Shown here one piece after another: positions 8,150 to 16,243 of a stretch of 64,000 nucleotides of DNA. The position numbers and the translations under genes are program-made. The notes beneath the pieces are model-generated. The model was given only the letters and a program-made list of their open reading frames with translations. It was not told where the DNA came from and ran no database searches. The first letter of the stretch is position 1; each line of letters starts with the position of its first letter. The DNA is from JAVVHH01 sp965276815 (GTDB taxonomy: Bacteria > Pseudomonadota > Alphaproteobacteria > Acetobacterales > Acetobacteraceae). The stretch is taken from assembly GCA_965276815.1 (NCBI GenBank), contig CBDIBE010000012.1, forward strand, positions 868,001-932,000. The letters are read 5' to 3'.

Positions 8150-9201
8150 TCAGCCTCCAAAATCAGAGCGGTGCTTGTCTGGGCGCCGTTGCCGCCCAAC
8201 CCGGCCGCCAGCGCCGTCCGACGCGCCTCGCTTGCGCGCAGTCGCAGATAGGCCTCGGCCGCTCGCACCAAACCCATCGCCGGGTAGCACCACCCGGCGG
8301 CAGCCCCACCGGACTGATTGACCCGGTCGCTCGCGGCATAGGCCCGAAAGCCCTCGCCCGGACCGCAAAGGCCAAGTGCCTCCATGGCAATTACCTCGTC
8401 TGAAAGCATCATACCGTCTATCTCGACGAGGTCGATCGCGGGGGCGTCCAGCCCGGCTTGCCCCATGGCAGTGCGTGCGGCCGCAGCCAAGGCCGGCATA
8501 CGCAGCAGGTCACGGTCGCCAACCTGCGGGGCATCGGTGCCATGGCCCAACCCGGCGACCCGCACCGGTGCGGGTCGACTGCCCAGAATGACGGCCGCCA
8601 CCACGTCGGCCCATTTCGGCGCCTCGTCCTCGCGCAAGGGGAAGCTGACCGGTAGAATTTCGCTCGGGCAAGCTAGGGCCCGTGGATTGGCTCCGGCCCG
8701 GTCACGACGGGCCATGGCGGCAATCTGCCGCGCCTCTCCGCCGTTGCCGTACTCGGCGCTCCATCGCGACAGGCGGAAGGCCGAAAGGTCGATGTCGCTG
8801 ATGCCGAACGGCTGTTGCAGGAAGGGATCCATGGAGTTGCGCGACATCGGCAGGAACCCGCCCTCGCTTGCGCGACCCCAGGCAGCCACCACGGTAAATT
8901 CGGACTCTCCCGCCTCGATCCGCGCAGCCGCCAGGGAGAACGCGGCCAAACCGTCCTCCGATAGCCTGATCTCGTCGCGCATATAGGCCCCGGCCGCCGG
9001 CGCGGTCACCATGCTGGACAGCGATCGCCCGTCGATCAGGTCATGCGCGGCGAGCACGACCGAGTCTATGGCGGAAATGCGCACTTCGGCGCCGCGCAGC
9101 GCCGCGGACACGCCGGCGAATATCAGATCGGTCAGGCTCTGGGACGCATCCGCCCAGGAGAGCGAAACCGCCGCTCCGTGCACATATGTGGCCCTGCTCA
9201 C
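8146..9201 (-). CDS. Divergent thiolase-like protein, second subunit
   Basis: A 351-residue protein with a GTG start at 9201 and a GGGAGG ribosome site 4 nt upstream. Thiolase-fold hallmarks are faint but present: a VVLAAHDLIDG strand, an internal SAEYGNGGEARQIAAMARRDRAGANPRA stretch as in SCP-x proteins, and SGGAAAGWCYPAMGLVRAAEA near the C-terminus. The nucleophile position has no Cys (SEDGLAAFSLAAA). It overlaps the next thiolase-like gene by ATGA. I infer a structural or regulatory subunit of a heteromeric DUF35/thiolase-like retro-aldolase; an alternative is a degenerate thiolase with scaffolding function. Confidence 0.78.
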   Translation of the reverse strand: MSRATYVHGAAVSLSWADASQSLTDLIFAGVSAALRGAEVRISAIDSVVLAAHDLIDGRSLSSMVTAPAAGAYMRDEIRLSEDGLAAFSLAAARIEAGESEFTVVAAWGRASEGGFLPMSRNSMDPFLQQPFGISDIDLSAFRLSRWSAEYGNGGEARQIAAMARRDRAGANPRALACPSEILPVSFPLREDEAPKWADVVAAVILGSRPAPVRVAGLGHGTDAPQVGDRDLLRMPALAAAARTAMGQAGLDAPAIDLVEIDGMMLSDEVIAMEALGLCGPGEGFRAYAASDRVNQSGGAAAGWCYPAMGLVRAAEAYLRLRASEARRTALAAGLGGNGAQTSTALILEAE

Positions 9202-9210
9202 GACGCCTCC

Positions 9211-9996
9211 CTAGTTGCTGGCAGCGGTAAAGCCGCCGTCGACGTAGATGACCTGGCCATTGACATAGGAGGCCGCGTCGCTCGCCAGGAACACTGCCAC
9301 GCCTGCGATGTCCTCCGGCCGGCCCCAGCGCCGGGCTGGTACCGTTTCTTGCACCCATCGCTCGAATTTCGTGCTGCCGGTCCGGCTCATCTCCGTCTCG
9401 ATGAATCCCGGGGCGATCGCGTTCACCGTGATGCTCCGCCCGGCGAGATCGCAGGCCAGCGCGCGCGTCAGCCCATCGATGCCCGCCTTGGCGGCGATAT
9501 AGGCGGCGAGCCTGGTCCGGGCGACCCGGCCGACAATGGAACTCAAATTGATGATCCGCCCCGACCCCTGCCGCTCCATCAGTCGCGCCGCGCTTTGGGC
9601 GACGAAGAAGCACGCGGTCAGGTTGGTGTCGATGACGCGCTGCCACTCGGTACGGGTCAGCTCCTGGGCCGGCTGGCTGATGAGTACCGCGGCATTGTTG
9701 ACCAGGATATCCAGCCGCCCCTTCCCTCCATCGATGGCCGCGAACGCGCGGGCAATATCGTCTTCGTCGGTGACGTCACAAATCAGCGCGAGCGCGTCAT
9801 GCCCAGCCCCGCGCAACTCGTCGGCACGCTCGACGACTGCGTCGCTCCGATCGGCGATGACCAGATCGGCGCCCTCGGCGGCAAACGCCCGCGCGATTGC
9901 AAGCCCAATCCCCTGAGACGCGCCGGTCACCAATGCGACCCGGCCGGAGAGTGAGGTGCCGCGCGCGTCGGCCTTGAGTGCCGGCAAGGCGCTCAT
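9211..9996 (-). CDS. Short-chain dehydrogenase/reductase
   Basis: A 261-residue classical SDR. The cofactor motif TGASQGIGLAIA lies near residue 25, NNAAVL near residue 98, the catalytic Ser in NLSSIVG, and the Tyr/Lys pair in YIAAKAG. The C-terminal YVNGQVIYVDGGFT is typical. It reduces or oxidises an alcohol/ketone with NAD(P)H, probably a 3-hydroxyacyl-CoA or the alcohol produced by the P450 of the same operon. An Asp after the first strand (VIADRSDAV) suggests NAD(H) preference (inference). It sits 10 bp before the thiolase-like gene and 75 bp after the ferredoxin gene. Confidence 0.93.
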   Translation of the reverse strand: MSALPALKADARGTSLSGRVALVTGASQGIGLAIARAFAAEGADLVIADRSDAVVERADELRGAGHDALALICDVTDEDDIARAFAAIDGGKGRLDILVNNAAVLISQPAQELTRTEWQRVIDTNLTACFFVAQSAARLMERQGSGRIINLSSIVGRVARTRLAAYIAAKAGIDGLTRALACDLAGRSITVNAIAPGFIETEMSRTGSTKFERWVQETVPARRWGRPEDIAGVAVFLASDAASYVNGQVIYVDGGFTAASN

Positions 9997-10071
9997 GCGC
10001 TAACCGCCGCGGGCCTTATGATCGGCAGGAGTTGCCCGCCGGGCACCCTCGACATGCGAAGGTCTCCAGCG

Positions 10072-10290
10072 CTAGCCGGGATCGCGCTCATCATCCAGCA
10101 TAACGATCTTGATAGCGCCCATCGGGCATGCATCGACCGCATCCTCGAGCTCTTCCTCGTCGGGTTCGCCGTCCGGCCGGTACTCCGCGAGGCCCGCGTC
10201 ATTGAGCTTGAAGGCGGAGCGAGCGACCTGGATGCACATGGCGACGCCCATGCAGCGCTCGTGGGACACCTCGGCGCGTACGCGCGGCAT
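10072..10290 (-). CDS. Small [3Fe-4S]-type ferredoxin
   Basis: A 72-residue acidic protein with one cluster-binding set: CMGVAMC near residue 13 and a later CPMGAI. The missing fourth cysteine in the first motif marks the 3Fe-4S ferredoxins that reduce bacterial P450s. It follows the P450 gene by 6 bp, so it is almost certainly that enzyme's electron donor. No ferredoxin reductase is present nearby; electrons must come from a reductase encoded elsewhere. Cytoplasmic. Confidence 0.9.
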   Translation of the reverse strand: MPRVRAEVSHERCMGVAMCIQVARSAFKLNDAGLAEYRPDGEPDEEELEDAVDACPMGAIKIVMLDDERDPG

Positions 10291-10296
10291 GGCCGC

Positions 10297-11538
10297 TCAA
10301 TCCTCCCGGAACCGGACGTGCAGCTGTTGCAAGCTGCGGGCGACCACCGTTTGGTTGTAGCGAAGATCCCGGTCCAACACCTCGACGCCGCCAAACTGCG
10401 AAGTAAGGTAGGCCAGTGCCTCCTGGACCTCCAACCGAGCGAGCGGCGCGCCGAGACACATGTGGATGCCTTGCCCGAATGCTACGTGCCGGTTGGGCGA
10501 GCGGCCGATGTCAAGCGTATCCGGATCGCTGAACCCGGCCGGGTCGCGGTTGGCCGCATGCTGGACGAGCAGCACGCGGTCACTCTGCTTAATCTCCTGG
10601 CCAAAGAACTCGAACGGCTCCGTCGCCCAACGGCCCAGGGCCTTGATCGGGCCGTCATAGCGTAAAATCTCGTCTGCCGCGGATCGGGCCAGGCCGGGCT
10701 CGGCACGAAGGCGTTCCCACTGGTCGGGAAAGCGGCCGAACGCGACCATTCCGTTGGCCAGCAGGTTCATCGTGGTCTCGTGCCCAGCGAACACCATCAA
10801 CACGGCATTGGCGATCACGTCATCCTCGCTCAGTGCATCGCCGCCATCCTGCGCCGAGGCAAGCCGGCTGAGGAGATCGTCTTGCGGGTTGCGCTTCCGC
10901 TCGCGGATGATCGGGCGCAAGAAATCGGTCAGCTTGCGCATGGCCTCTTCGCCCTTTTGCATCCGATCGGATTCGTTGCCGCGCATGAACATGACCGCGG
11001 CAAGGTCATCGGACCACTCTCGCACCTCGAAGCGAGCCTCCTTTGGCACGCCCAGGAACTCGGCTATCACCACGACAGGAAGCGTGAAGGCGAATTCGGC
11101 AAAGAAATCCACCTCGGCATGCCCTCGCAGCGGGTCTGCCAGTTCGCGCAGCAGGCTCTGCACGCGCGGCCGGATAAGCTCGACGCTTTTGGGCGTGAAC
11201 GCCTGGTTGACCAGCAATCGCATCCGCGTGTGGAACGGCGGATCCTTCCAGACAAAAAAGCGGGACAGAAATCCGACCAGTTGCGAGAACGTGCTGGCCG
11301 AACGCTGCATCTCCGCGCCGAACGGGCCGGAGAACCGGTCCGACGACAGCCGTCGCCAATCGCGGTACCCAGCGGCCACGGCCTCGTAACTTGTGACGAT
11401 CCAACCATTCCAGCGCGCATTCCAGTAGACGGGATGAATGTCGCGTAGCTTGCGATAGTACGTAACTGGATCGTTGATCGCTTCGTCCGAGAGTAGATCG
11501 TCGAGCTCGCTTCGGTCCTCAACAGCCGCGCCCAACAT
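10297..11538 (-). CDS. Cytochrome P450
   Basis: Class I bacterial P450 of 413 residues. The start is set at the ATG at 11538 because GGAGG lies 5 nt upstream; two earlier in-frame ATGs (11556, 11553) lack a well-placed ribosome site. The I-helix oxygen motif AGHETT, the ExxR of EILRYDGP and the heme-thiolate loop HVAFGQGIHMCLG are intact. It hydroxylates an unactivated carbon of the substrate using the downstream ferredoxin. It is the first gene of the ten-gene minus-strand operon ending at 2640. Its promoter, with a palindromic operator over the -35, lies inside the end of the DUF2889 gene. Confidence 0.95.
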   Translation of the reverse strand: MLGAAVEDRSELDDLLSDEAINDPVTYYRKLRDIHPVYWNARWNGWIVTSYEAVAAGYRDWRRLSSDRFSGPFGAEMQRSASTFSQLVGFLSRFFVWKDPPFHTRMRLLVNQAFTPKSVELIRPRVQSLLRELADPLRGHAEVDFFAEFAFTLPVVVIAEFLGVPKEARFEVREWSDDLAAVMFMRGNESDRMQKGEEAMRKLTDFLRPIIRERKRNPQDDLLSRLASAQDGGDALSEDDVIANAVLMVFAGHETTMNLLANGMVAFGRFPDQWERLRAEPGLARSAADEILRYDGPIKALGRWATEPFEFFGQEIKQSDRVLLVQHAANRDPAGFSDPDTLDIGRSPNRHVAFGQGIHMCLGAPLARLEVQEALAYLTSQFGGVEVLDRDLRYNQTVVARSLQQLHVRFRED

Positions 11539-11561
11539 CAGCGCCTCCACCATCATGCGTT

Positions 11562-12185
11562 CTAGAGATCGGCGAGCGGCGGTGTGCCGTCGACGGTCCC
11601 ACCCATGCCTGATTGCGCGCGATCATGCGGATGGGCGCGCGTTTTGTCAACAGGCATGTTGACTGCTGGTGCTTTCGCGTCCCGGATGATCGATGAGTCC
11701 GACCGCAATGCGATGCAGGCGTTCTCGAGCCTCGGCTCAAGCTCCAGCCCTGCCCGCATCCATTCGTTTCCGGGTTCGTTACGGCTGGCAAAAGCCGCAC
11801 GTTCGCGCATGCGCAGGAACAGCGACAAGGTGTGCGCCGCGCTGAGATCCAGCACGAGCGTGAGAAAATGGGTGCAACCCCGCTCCCGCCCCATGACCTC
11901 GAGCACGCGTGCCCGAAAACCGGGCCCAATTCGCACGCCAGCGATTCGACGGACCGGCTCGAGACTCGCGCCGCATTCCGGATAAGGCTGATGCATCGAT
12001 CGCGGCTCGATCCAGAGCACCTTGAGGTCCGGCAGCGAGATCTCCCCTTCGATCTCGAGCACGTGGATCAATTCATCACCCTCGTCGGAATGAGACTTGT
12101 CCTCGAGCCCGAGCTTGAAGCGCACTCGGCCCTGGCCCGCAGGTTCGATCTCGAGCGACTTCGAGCGCTTGGCCGTCCGGCTCAT
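11562..12185 (-). CDS. DUF2889 family protein
   Basis: The start at 12185 (MSRTAKRSKSLEIEP) gives 207 residues and leaves 16 bp from the transporter permease stop. DUF2889 features are clear: IHVLEIEGEISLPDLKVLWIEP, QPYPECGASLEPV, GVRIGPGFRARVLEVMG and GCTHFLTLVLDL. The biochemical function is unknown; such genes occur in aerobic degradation clusters beside Liv transporters and CoA ligases. The C-terminal ~45 residues (from about 11690 down) look unlike the domain and overlie the promoter and operator of the P450 operon, so the real protein may once have ended earlier. Confidence 0.8.
   Translation of the reverse strand: MSRTAKRSKSLEIEPAGQGRVRFKLGLEDKSHSDEGDELIHVLEIEGEISLPDLKVLWIEPRSMHQPYPECGASLEPVRRIAGVRIGPGFRARVLEVMGRERGCTHFLTLVLDLSAAHTLSLFLRMRERAAFASRNEPGNEWMRAGLELEPRLENACIALRSDSSIIRDAKAPAVNMPVDKTRAHPHDRAQSGMGGTVDGTPPLADL
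11622..11663 (-). promoter_or_regulatory. Promoter of the P450 operon with palindromic operator
   Basis: On the minus strand a -35 box TTGACA (11650-11645), a 17-bp spacer and CATGAT (11627-11622) precede the P450 start by about 85 bp. The perfect inverted repeat GTCAAC-N6-GTTGAC at 11646-11663 covers the -35 box. The same palindrome occurs at 20346-20363 and 39093-39110. Position over the -35 predicts repression. The nearby TetR protein at 36.3-36.9 kb is the natural candidate, but that link is inference. Confidence 0.7.
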
Positions 12186-12201
12186 CTTGTCCCTCGGGCC
12201 G

Positions 12202-13257
12202 TCAATGGGGAAACGGCCAAATGCGGAAGAACCGCTCGGTCCGGCGATAGAGGTGCGTAAGGCCGCGGGGCTGATAGACCAGAAATAGAATGATCGCCGC
12301 GCCTGAGACGACATCGACCATCGGATAGGCGATATCGTAGCGGCTGCCGGGCAAGTTTGCCGCCAACACCGGGCCGACCATCAGCAGGATTTCCTGAACC
12401 AGGCGCAGCAGGACCGTGCCGAGGACCGCGCCAAGGATGGAACCCATGCCACCCACTACCAGCATTCCAAGATACCAAATCGACGCAAACAGCGTGAATT
12501 GTTCGAACTGGACGATCTGGTTCTCATAGGCGAGCAAGGCGCCTGCCGCTCCGGCGTAGAAGGAGGCGACCCCGAACGCCATGATCTTGTACGCGGTCAC
12601 GTTGATGCCGGTCACCTCGGCCGCCAGATCATTGTCGCGCACCGCGATGAACGCCCGGCCCACTGCGCTGCGCAGGATGAACAGTGCGCCGAACACGGCA
12701 GCGACGACAAATGGCAGCACCAGAAAATAGCCGCCCGCGGTGTCGCCGATGCTGCAGCCGAACAGCGTGGGCGCGTTCACTTGGATACCTGCCGAACCGC
12801 CGAACCACTTGCTCGGCAAGCGCGGGATCGCGAACTCGAAGGTGAACTGCGCAGCGAGCGTCGTGAGCGCGAGATAGAAGCCCTTGATCCGTGCGGCCGG
12901 CAGGCCGAACAGCATGCCAATGACCGCCGTGCCCAACGCCCCTGCCAGGATCGGCACCGGGAATGGCAGGCCCAGGTTCGTGGCGGCGATCGCCGACAGG
13001 TAAGCGCCCACGCCCATGAAAGCCGACTGGCCGACGCTGACCTGGCCGGCGATCCCGACCAGGATCTGCAGGCCGAGCACCGCGACGATGATGATCCCGG
13101 TGACCGTGGCGAACCGCACCCACTCGAGCGGCAGCACCGCGGGCGCGAACAGCAGGATCACGAGCAGCGCCGCCAAGGCCAGCCACTGCCATTTTGTCCG
13201 CAGCAGGCTCATATCGGCGTAGTAACTCTCGTAGAAGGCGCCGCAGGCGCGGTACAT
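12202..13257 (-). CDS. Liv-type ABC transporter permease (LivM-like), transporter 1
   Basis: A 351-residue inner-membrane permease with about nine hydrophobic helices. The typical LivM phrases are present: GLQILVGIAGQVSVGQSAFMG near residue 75, AARIKGFYLALTTLAAQF, and GGMGSILGAVLGTV before the last helices. It pairs with the LivH-like permease 3 bp upstream. The gene order (CoA ligase, LivG, CoA ligase, binding protein, LivF, LivH, LivM, DUF2889) indicates uptake of an organic acid that is then activated to its CoA ester, rather than amino-acid uptake. Confidence 0.92.
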   Translation of the reverse strand: MYRACGAFYESYYADMSLLRTKWQWLALAALLVILLFAPAVLPLEWVRFATVTGIIIVAVLGLQILVGIAGQVSVGQSAFMGVGAYLSAIAATNLGLPFPVPILAGALGTAVIGMLFGLPAARIKGFYLALTTLAAQFTFEFAIPRLPSKWFGGSAGIQVNAPTLFGCSIGDTAGGYFLVLPFVVAAVFGALFILRSAVGRAFIAVRDNDLAAEVTGINVTAYKIMAFGVASFYAGAAGALLAYENQIVQFEQFTLFASIWYLGMLVVGGMGSILGAVLGTVLLRLVQEILLMVGPVLAANLPGSRYDIAYPMVDVVSGAAIILFLVYQPRGLTHLYRRTERFFRIWPFPH

Positions 13258-13260
13258 GGG

Positions 13261-14142
13261 TCAGATCCTCCGCACGTGCTTCCAACCGAACAAGCCCTGC
13301 GGCCAGATCATCAGCAGCGCCAGCATCAGCGCGAACGGGAAGATCAGCGACGCGCCACCCTCCGTGAAGGGGTCCAGATAACGGGCCGCCGCCGCCTGGC
13401 CGATCCCGACGATCACGCCGCCCAACAGCACGCCGCCGATCGTCTCCAGCCCGGCCAGCAACACAACCGGCAGGGCCACGAACGCGATGCCGGCGACCTC
13501 CGGACTGACCATGCGGCCGCTCATGACCGCCGCCGCCGCCAAGGCCGACACGACGCCCGCAACTGCCCATGAGACGGCCAGGCTGCGCTGCACATTGACG
13601 CCCAGCGAGCGGGCGATCTGATGACTCTCCGCCACCGCCGTCATCAGCAGTCCGGCGCGCGTGCGCTTGAAGAACCAGGACAGGCCCGCGATGACGACGA
13701 AGATGAGAACGGTGCCGACCACGGCGGACTGCTTCATCATCACCCCGGCCAGCCGCCACCGGTCCGCCCCGAACAAATCAGGGAACATGCGAGTCGTGGA
13801 ACCGAAAACGATTTGACCCAATCCGTGCAGGAACAGCAACAAGCCCAAGGTGGCCATGAACAACGCCATCTCCGATTGTCCGACCAGGCGGCGCAGCACG
13901 ACGCGTTCGATGCCAAACCCGAGCAACGCCATGGCGCATGCCGTGAGCAGCAAGGCCAGGAACGCCGGCACCCCGGCCGTCATGAGCGAGAGCATGATGA
14001 ACGTCGCGACCATCAGCAGCTCGCCCTGGGCGATGTTGAAGACCCGGCCAGAACGGTAGATCACGTTGAAGCCGACCGCGACCGCGGCGTAGATTGCTCC
14101 CGTCGTGATCCCTGTATAGAGCACCCGCGCCACGCTCTCCAT
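13261..14142 (-). CDS. Liv-type ABC transporter permease (LivH-like), transporter 1
   Basis: A 293-residue permease with eight or so helices. The N-terminal GITTGAIYAAVAVGFNVIYRSG and FNIAQGELLMVATF are the LivH signature, and the end WPQGLFGWKHV matches the conserved C-terminus. It forms the membrane channel with the LivM-like protein encoded 3 bp downstream and is fed by the periplasmic binding protein at 14998-16194. The ATG at 14142 lies 10 bp after the LivF-like gene stop. Confidence 0.92.
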   Translation of the reverse strand: MESVARVLYTGITTGAIYAAVAVGFNVIYRSGRVFNIAQGELLMVATFIMLSLMTAGVPAFLALLLTACAMALLGFGIERVVLRRLVGQSEMALFMATLGLLLFLHGLGQIVFGSTTRMFPDLFGADRWRLAGVMMKQSAVVGTVLIFVVIAGLSWFFKRTRAGLLMTAVAESHQIARSLGVNVQRSLAVSWAVAGVVSALAAAAVMSGRMVSPEVAGIAFVALPVVLLAGLETIGGVLLGGVIVGIGQAAAARYLDPFTEGGASLIFPFALMLALLMIWPQGLFGWKHVRRI

Positions 14143-14152
14143 CGTTCAGCTC

Positions 14153-15001
14153 TTATCCCAGCCAACGCCGACGTCGGCGATACCGCTTGATGTCACGGAA
14201 GCCCTTCGTCCCGCCTGCACTGATGCCGAGGTAGAATTCCTTGAGGTCCTCGTTGCCCAAAAGCTCGTCCCGGCGCCCCTCCATCACCACGCGGCCGCTC
14301 TCGAGCACGTAGCCGCGGTCCGCCACGTTTAGGGCTACTCGCGCATTCTGCTCCACCACCATGATCGCGGTGCCATGCTCCCGGTTGATCGCCGCAATCG
14401 CGTCGAAGATGGTCGAGACCAGGAGCGGCGACAGGCCGAGCGAGGGTTCATCAAGCAGTAGCAGCTTCGGCCGGGCCATGAGCGCCCGGCCAATGACAAG
14501 CATCTGTTGCTGGCCGCCCGACAGGAACACGGACTGCCGATTGCGGTATTCGGCCAGCATCGGGAACAGCGCATAGACCTTCTCGACCTCGCGCCTCAAC
14601 TCCGTCCGCGTCAGCCGCGTGGCCGCCGATGCGACCAGCAGGTTCTGCTCGACCGTCATGTGCTCGAGCACGCGGCGGCCCTCGAGGACCTGGACGAGGC
14701 CGGCACGCACGGTCGCCACCGGGTCCTGGTTCTCGATCCGAACGCCGTCGAACACGATTTCGCCCTCGGTCACCCTCCCCTCCTCGGCGCCGATCAGGCT
14801 CGAGATGGCCTTCAGCGTCGTGGACTTGCCAGCTCCGTTGCTGCCGAGCAGCGCCACGATCTCGCCAGCGGCGACCCGGAGCGACACGTTTTTCAGTACC
14901 AGGATACTGCCTTGATAGCGGACTTCGACGTTGCGCAGACTGAGCAGGTCGGCGGTCGAGGTCCCGGGCCGCTCCATGCCCGGGAGAACGGCGACGTTCA
15001 C
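14153..15001 (-). CDS. Liv-type ABC transporter ATPase (LivF-like), transporter 1
   Basis: A 282-residue nucleotide-binding subunit. Walker A is GSNGAGKST, the signature is LSGGQQQ and Walker B is LLLLDEPSLGLSP. The GTG start at 15001 overlaps the stop of the binding-protein gene (GTGA). The protein carries an extra ~25-residue basic C-terminal tail ending RYRRRRRWLG, longer than usual LivF proteins (about 235-240 residues), and an N-terminal extension of about 18 residues. It energises import through the adjacent LivH/LivM-like permeases. Confidence 0.92.
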   Translation of the reverse strand: MNVAVLPGMERPGTSTADLLSLRNVEVRYQGSILVLKNVSLRVAAGEIVALLGSNGAGKSTTLKAISSLIGAEEGRVTEGEIVFDGVRIENQDPVATVRAGLVQVLEGRRVLEHMTVEQNLLVASAATRLTRTELRREVEKVYALFPMLAEYRNRQSVFLSGGQQQMLVIGRALMARPKLLLLDEPSLGLSPLLVSTIFDAIAAINREHGTAIMVVEQNARVALNVADRGYVLESGRVVMEGRRDELLGNEDLKEFYLGISAGGTKGFRDIKRYRRRRRWLG

Positions 15002-16194
15002 TTGAGCAGCGGCATGAAGCCGGTCAAGGGCACGATCTTCCCGTCCTTCTGCTGAAGCATGATGAACGAGTCCGCGCCCAGCGTCGGGTCAGTCGCATTA
15101 TTGAAGGTTATCTGGCCCAGTAGCCCTCGCCCGTCGAAGGTGCCGTGCGCGAGTTCAGAGTAGACATCCTCGCCGTTGATCCGCTTGCCCGCCTTCTTGA
15201 GCACGGCGCGATCAATTGCGTCCATGAGCACCATCGTCGACGGAAAGTGCAGCAGCGTATCCGCCGCCCAGCGCGTCTGGTACTTATCTTTGCGGGAGTT
15301 GTAGATCTTGTACGCTTCCGTACTCGTATCGACATGGTTCTCCGTCGTGACCTCCTGCGTCCCTTCATCGGTCTCGGGCTTGACACCAAGCAAGACAAGC
15401 AGCCCGAGCCCCTCATGCTGCGAGTTGATCACCTTGGTCATATCGAATTGGTTTGCCTTCAGCTCGTTGAGCAGCAGCGGCTGTAGCTGGTCCGTGGTCG
15501 CCAGGATAACCACGTCCGGCTTGGAATCGAGCACCCGCTCCACGTTCACCCCCACGTCGAGCGAGCGCGGCGGGATGAACTCGTTCAGCACGACCTTGGC
15601 GTTCATGCCTTGCAGTTTAGGCCCGAGAGCATCCGCCCAGTCGTGACCCGAGCTGCCGTCAAAGGTAACGAACGCCACCCGTATTGGTCCCGGACCGGCG
15701 AGGGACTTGAGCCGCCAGGCGATCGCGCTGGCGAAGTACCGGCCATAGTCGCCGAGCGGGGTGAAGACCCAGCTTCCCTTCTTCATCAAGCTGTACGCCG
15801 GACCGCCATGAACGGCCGGAATTTTGTTCTCGGGCAGCCGGTTCTGGATGGCGATCACGTTTGGCGACCCGAAAGTGACAACGCCGATCAGCGAGGGATC
15901 CTGGATCGCGCGCTCGTAAGCCTGGCCCGTCTTGCTCTGGTCATAGCCGGTGTCGACAGGCTCGAACTGAATAGTGACGCCGTGTTCGGCGCCGCGGGTC
16001 TGGTTATACCAGTCAACCACGAGTTGCTGCATCTGCTCGACCGGCTTGCCACGGTTGGCGAACGGTCCCGAGTAGTCGAGGAAGCTGACGACCTTATAGC
16101 TTTCGCTAGCACGCGCACGGGTTGTGCCGAGGCTACCGGCCGCGGTTGCGGCGGCCAGAGTGAGTATCCTGCGCGTGATCGTTAAGCCTGGCAT
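14998..16194 (-). CDS. Periplasmic substrate-binding protein of Liv transporter 1
   Basis: A 398-residue type I periplasmic binding protein. It begins with a twin-Arg/hydrophobic leader (MPGLTITRRILTLAAATAA) with a likely cleavage after the ARA around residue 29. The mature domain starts YKVVSFLDYSGPFANRG, close to bacterial aromatic or aliphatic acid binding proteins of the Leu/Ile/Val-binding fold. It delivers the transported ligand to the LivH/LivM permeases encoded downstream. Ligand unknown; the neighbouring CoA ligases suggest a carboxylate. Confidence 0.9.
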   Translation of the reverse strand: MPGLTITRRILTLAAATAAGSLGTTRARASESYKVVSFLDYSGPFANRGKPVEQMQQLVVDWYNQTRGAEHGVTIQFEPVDTGYDQSKTGQAYERAIQDPSLIGVVTFGSPNVIAIQNRLPENKIPAVHGGPAYSLMKKGSWVFTPLGDYGRYFASAIAWRLKSLAGPGPIRVAFVTFDGSSGHDWADALGPKLQGMNAKVVLNEFIPPRSLDVGVNVERVLDSKPDVVILATTDQLQPLLLNELKANQFDMTKVINSQHEGLGLLVLLGVKPETDEGTQEVTTENHVDTSTEAYKIYNSRKDKYQTRWAADTLLHFPSTMVLMDAIDRAVLKKAGKRINGEDVYSELAHGTFDGRGLLGQITFNNATDPTLGADSFIMLQQKDGKIVPLTGFMPLLK

Positions 16195-16243
16195 TCGTTC
16201 CTCCCATTGTCATTCGTGCCACCGCCCGGCTCTTTCCTGGCGG

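Noticed and set aside
9993..10394. A 133-codon minus-strand frame overlapping ferredoxin and P450
   Set aside because: It is out of frame with the clear ferredoxin at 10072-10290 and has no domain features.
12499..13572. A 357-codon plus-strand frame rich in Gln, His, Asp and Arg
   Set aside because: Antisense to the LivM/LivH permease genes; its composition is the mirror of hydrophobic codons and carries no domain.
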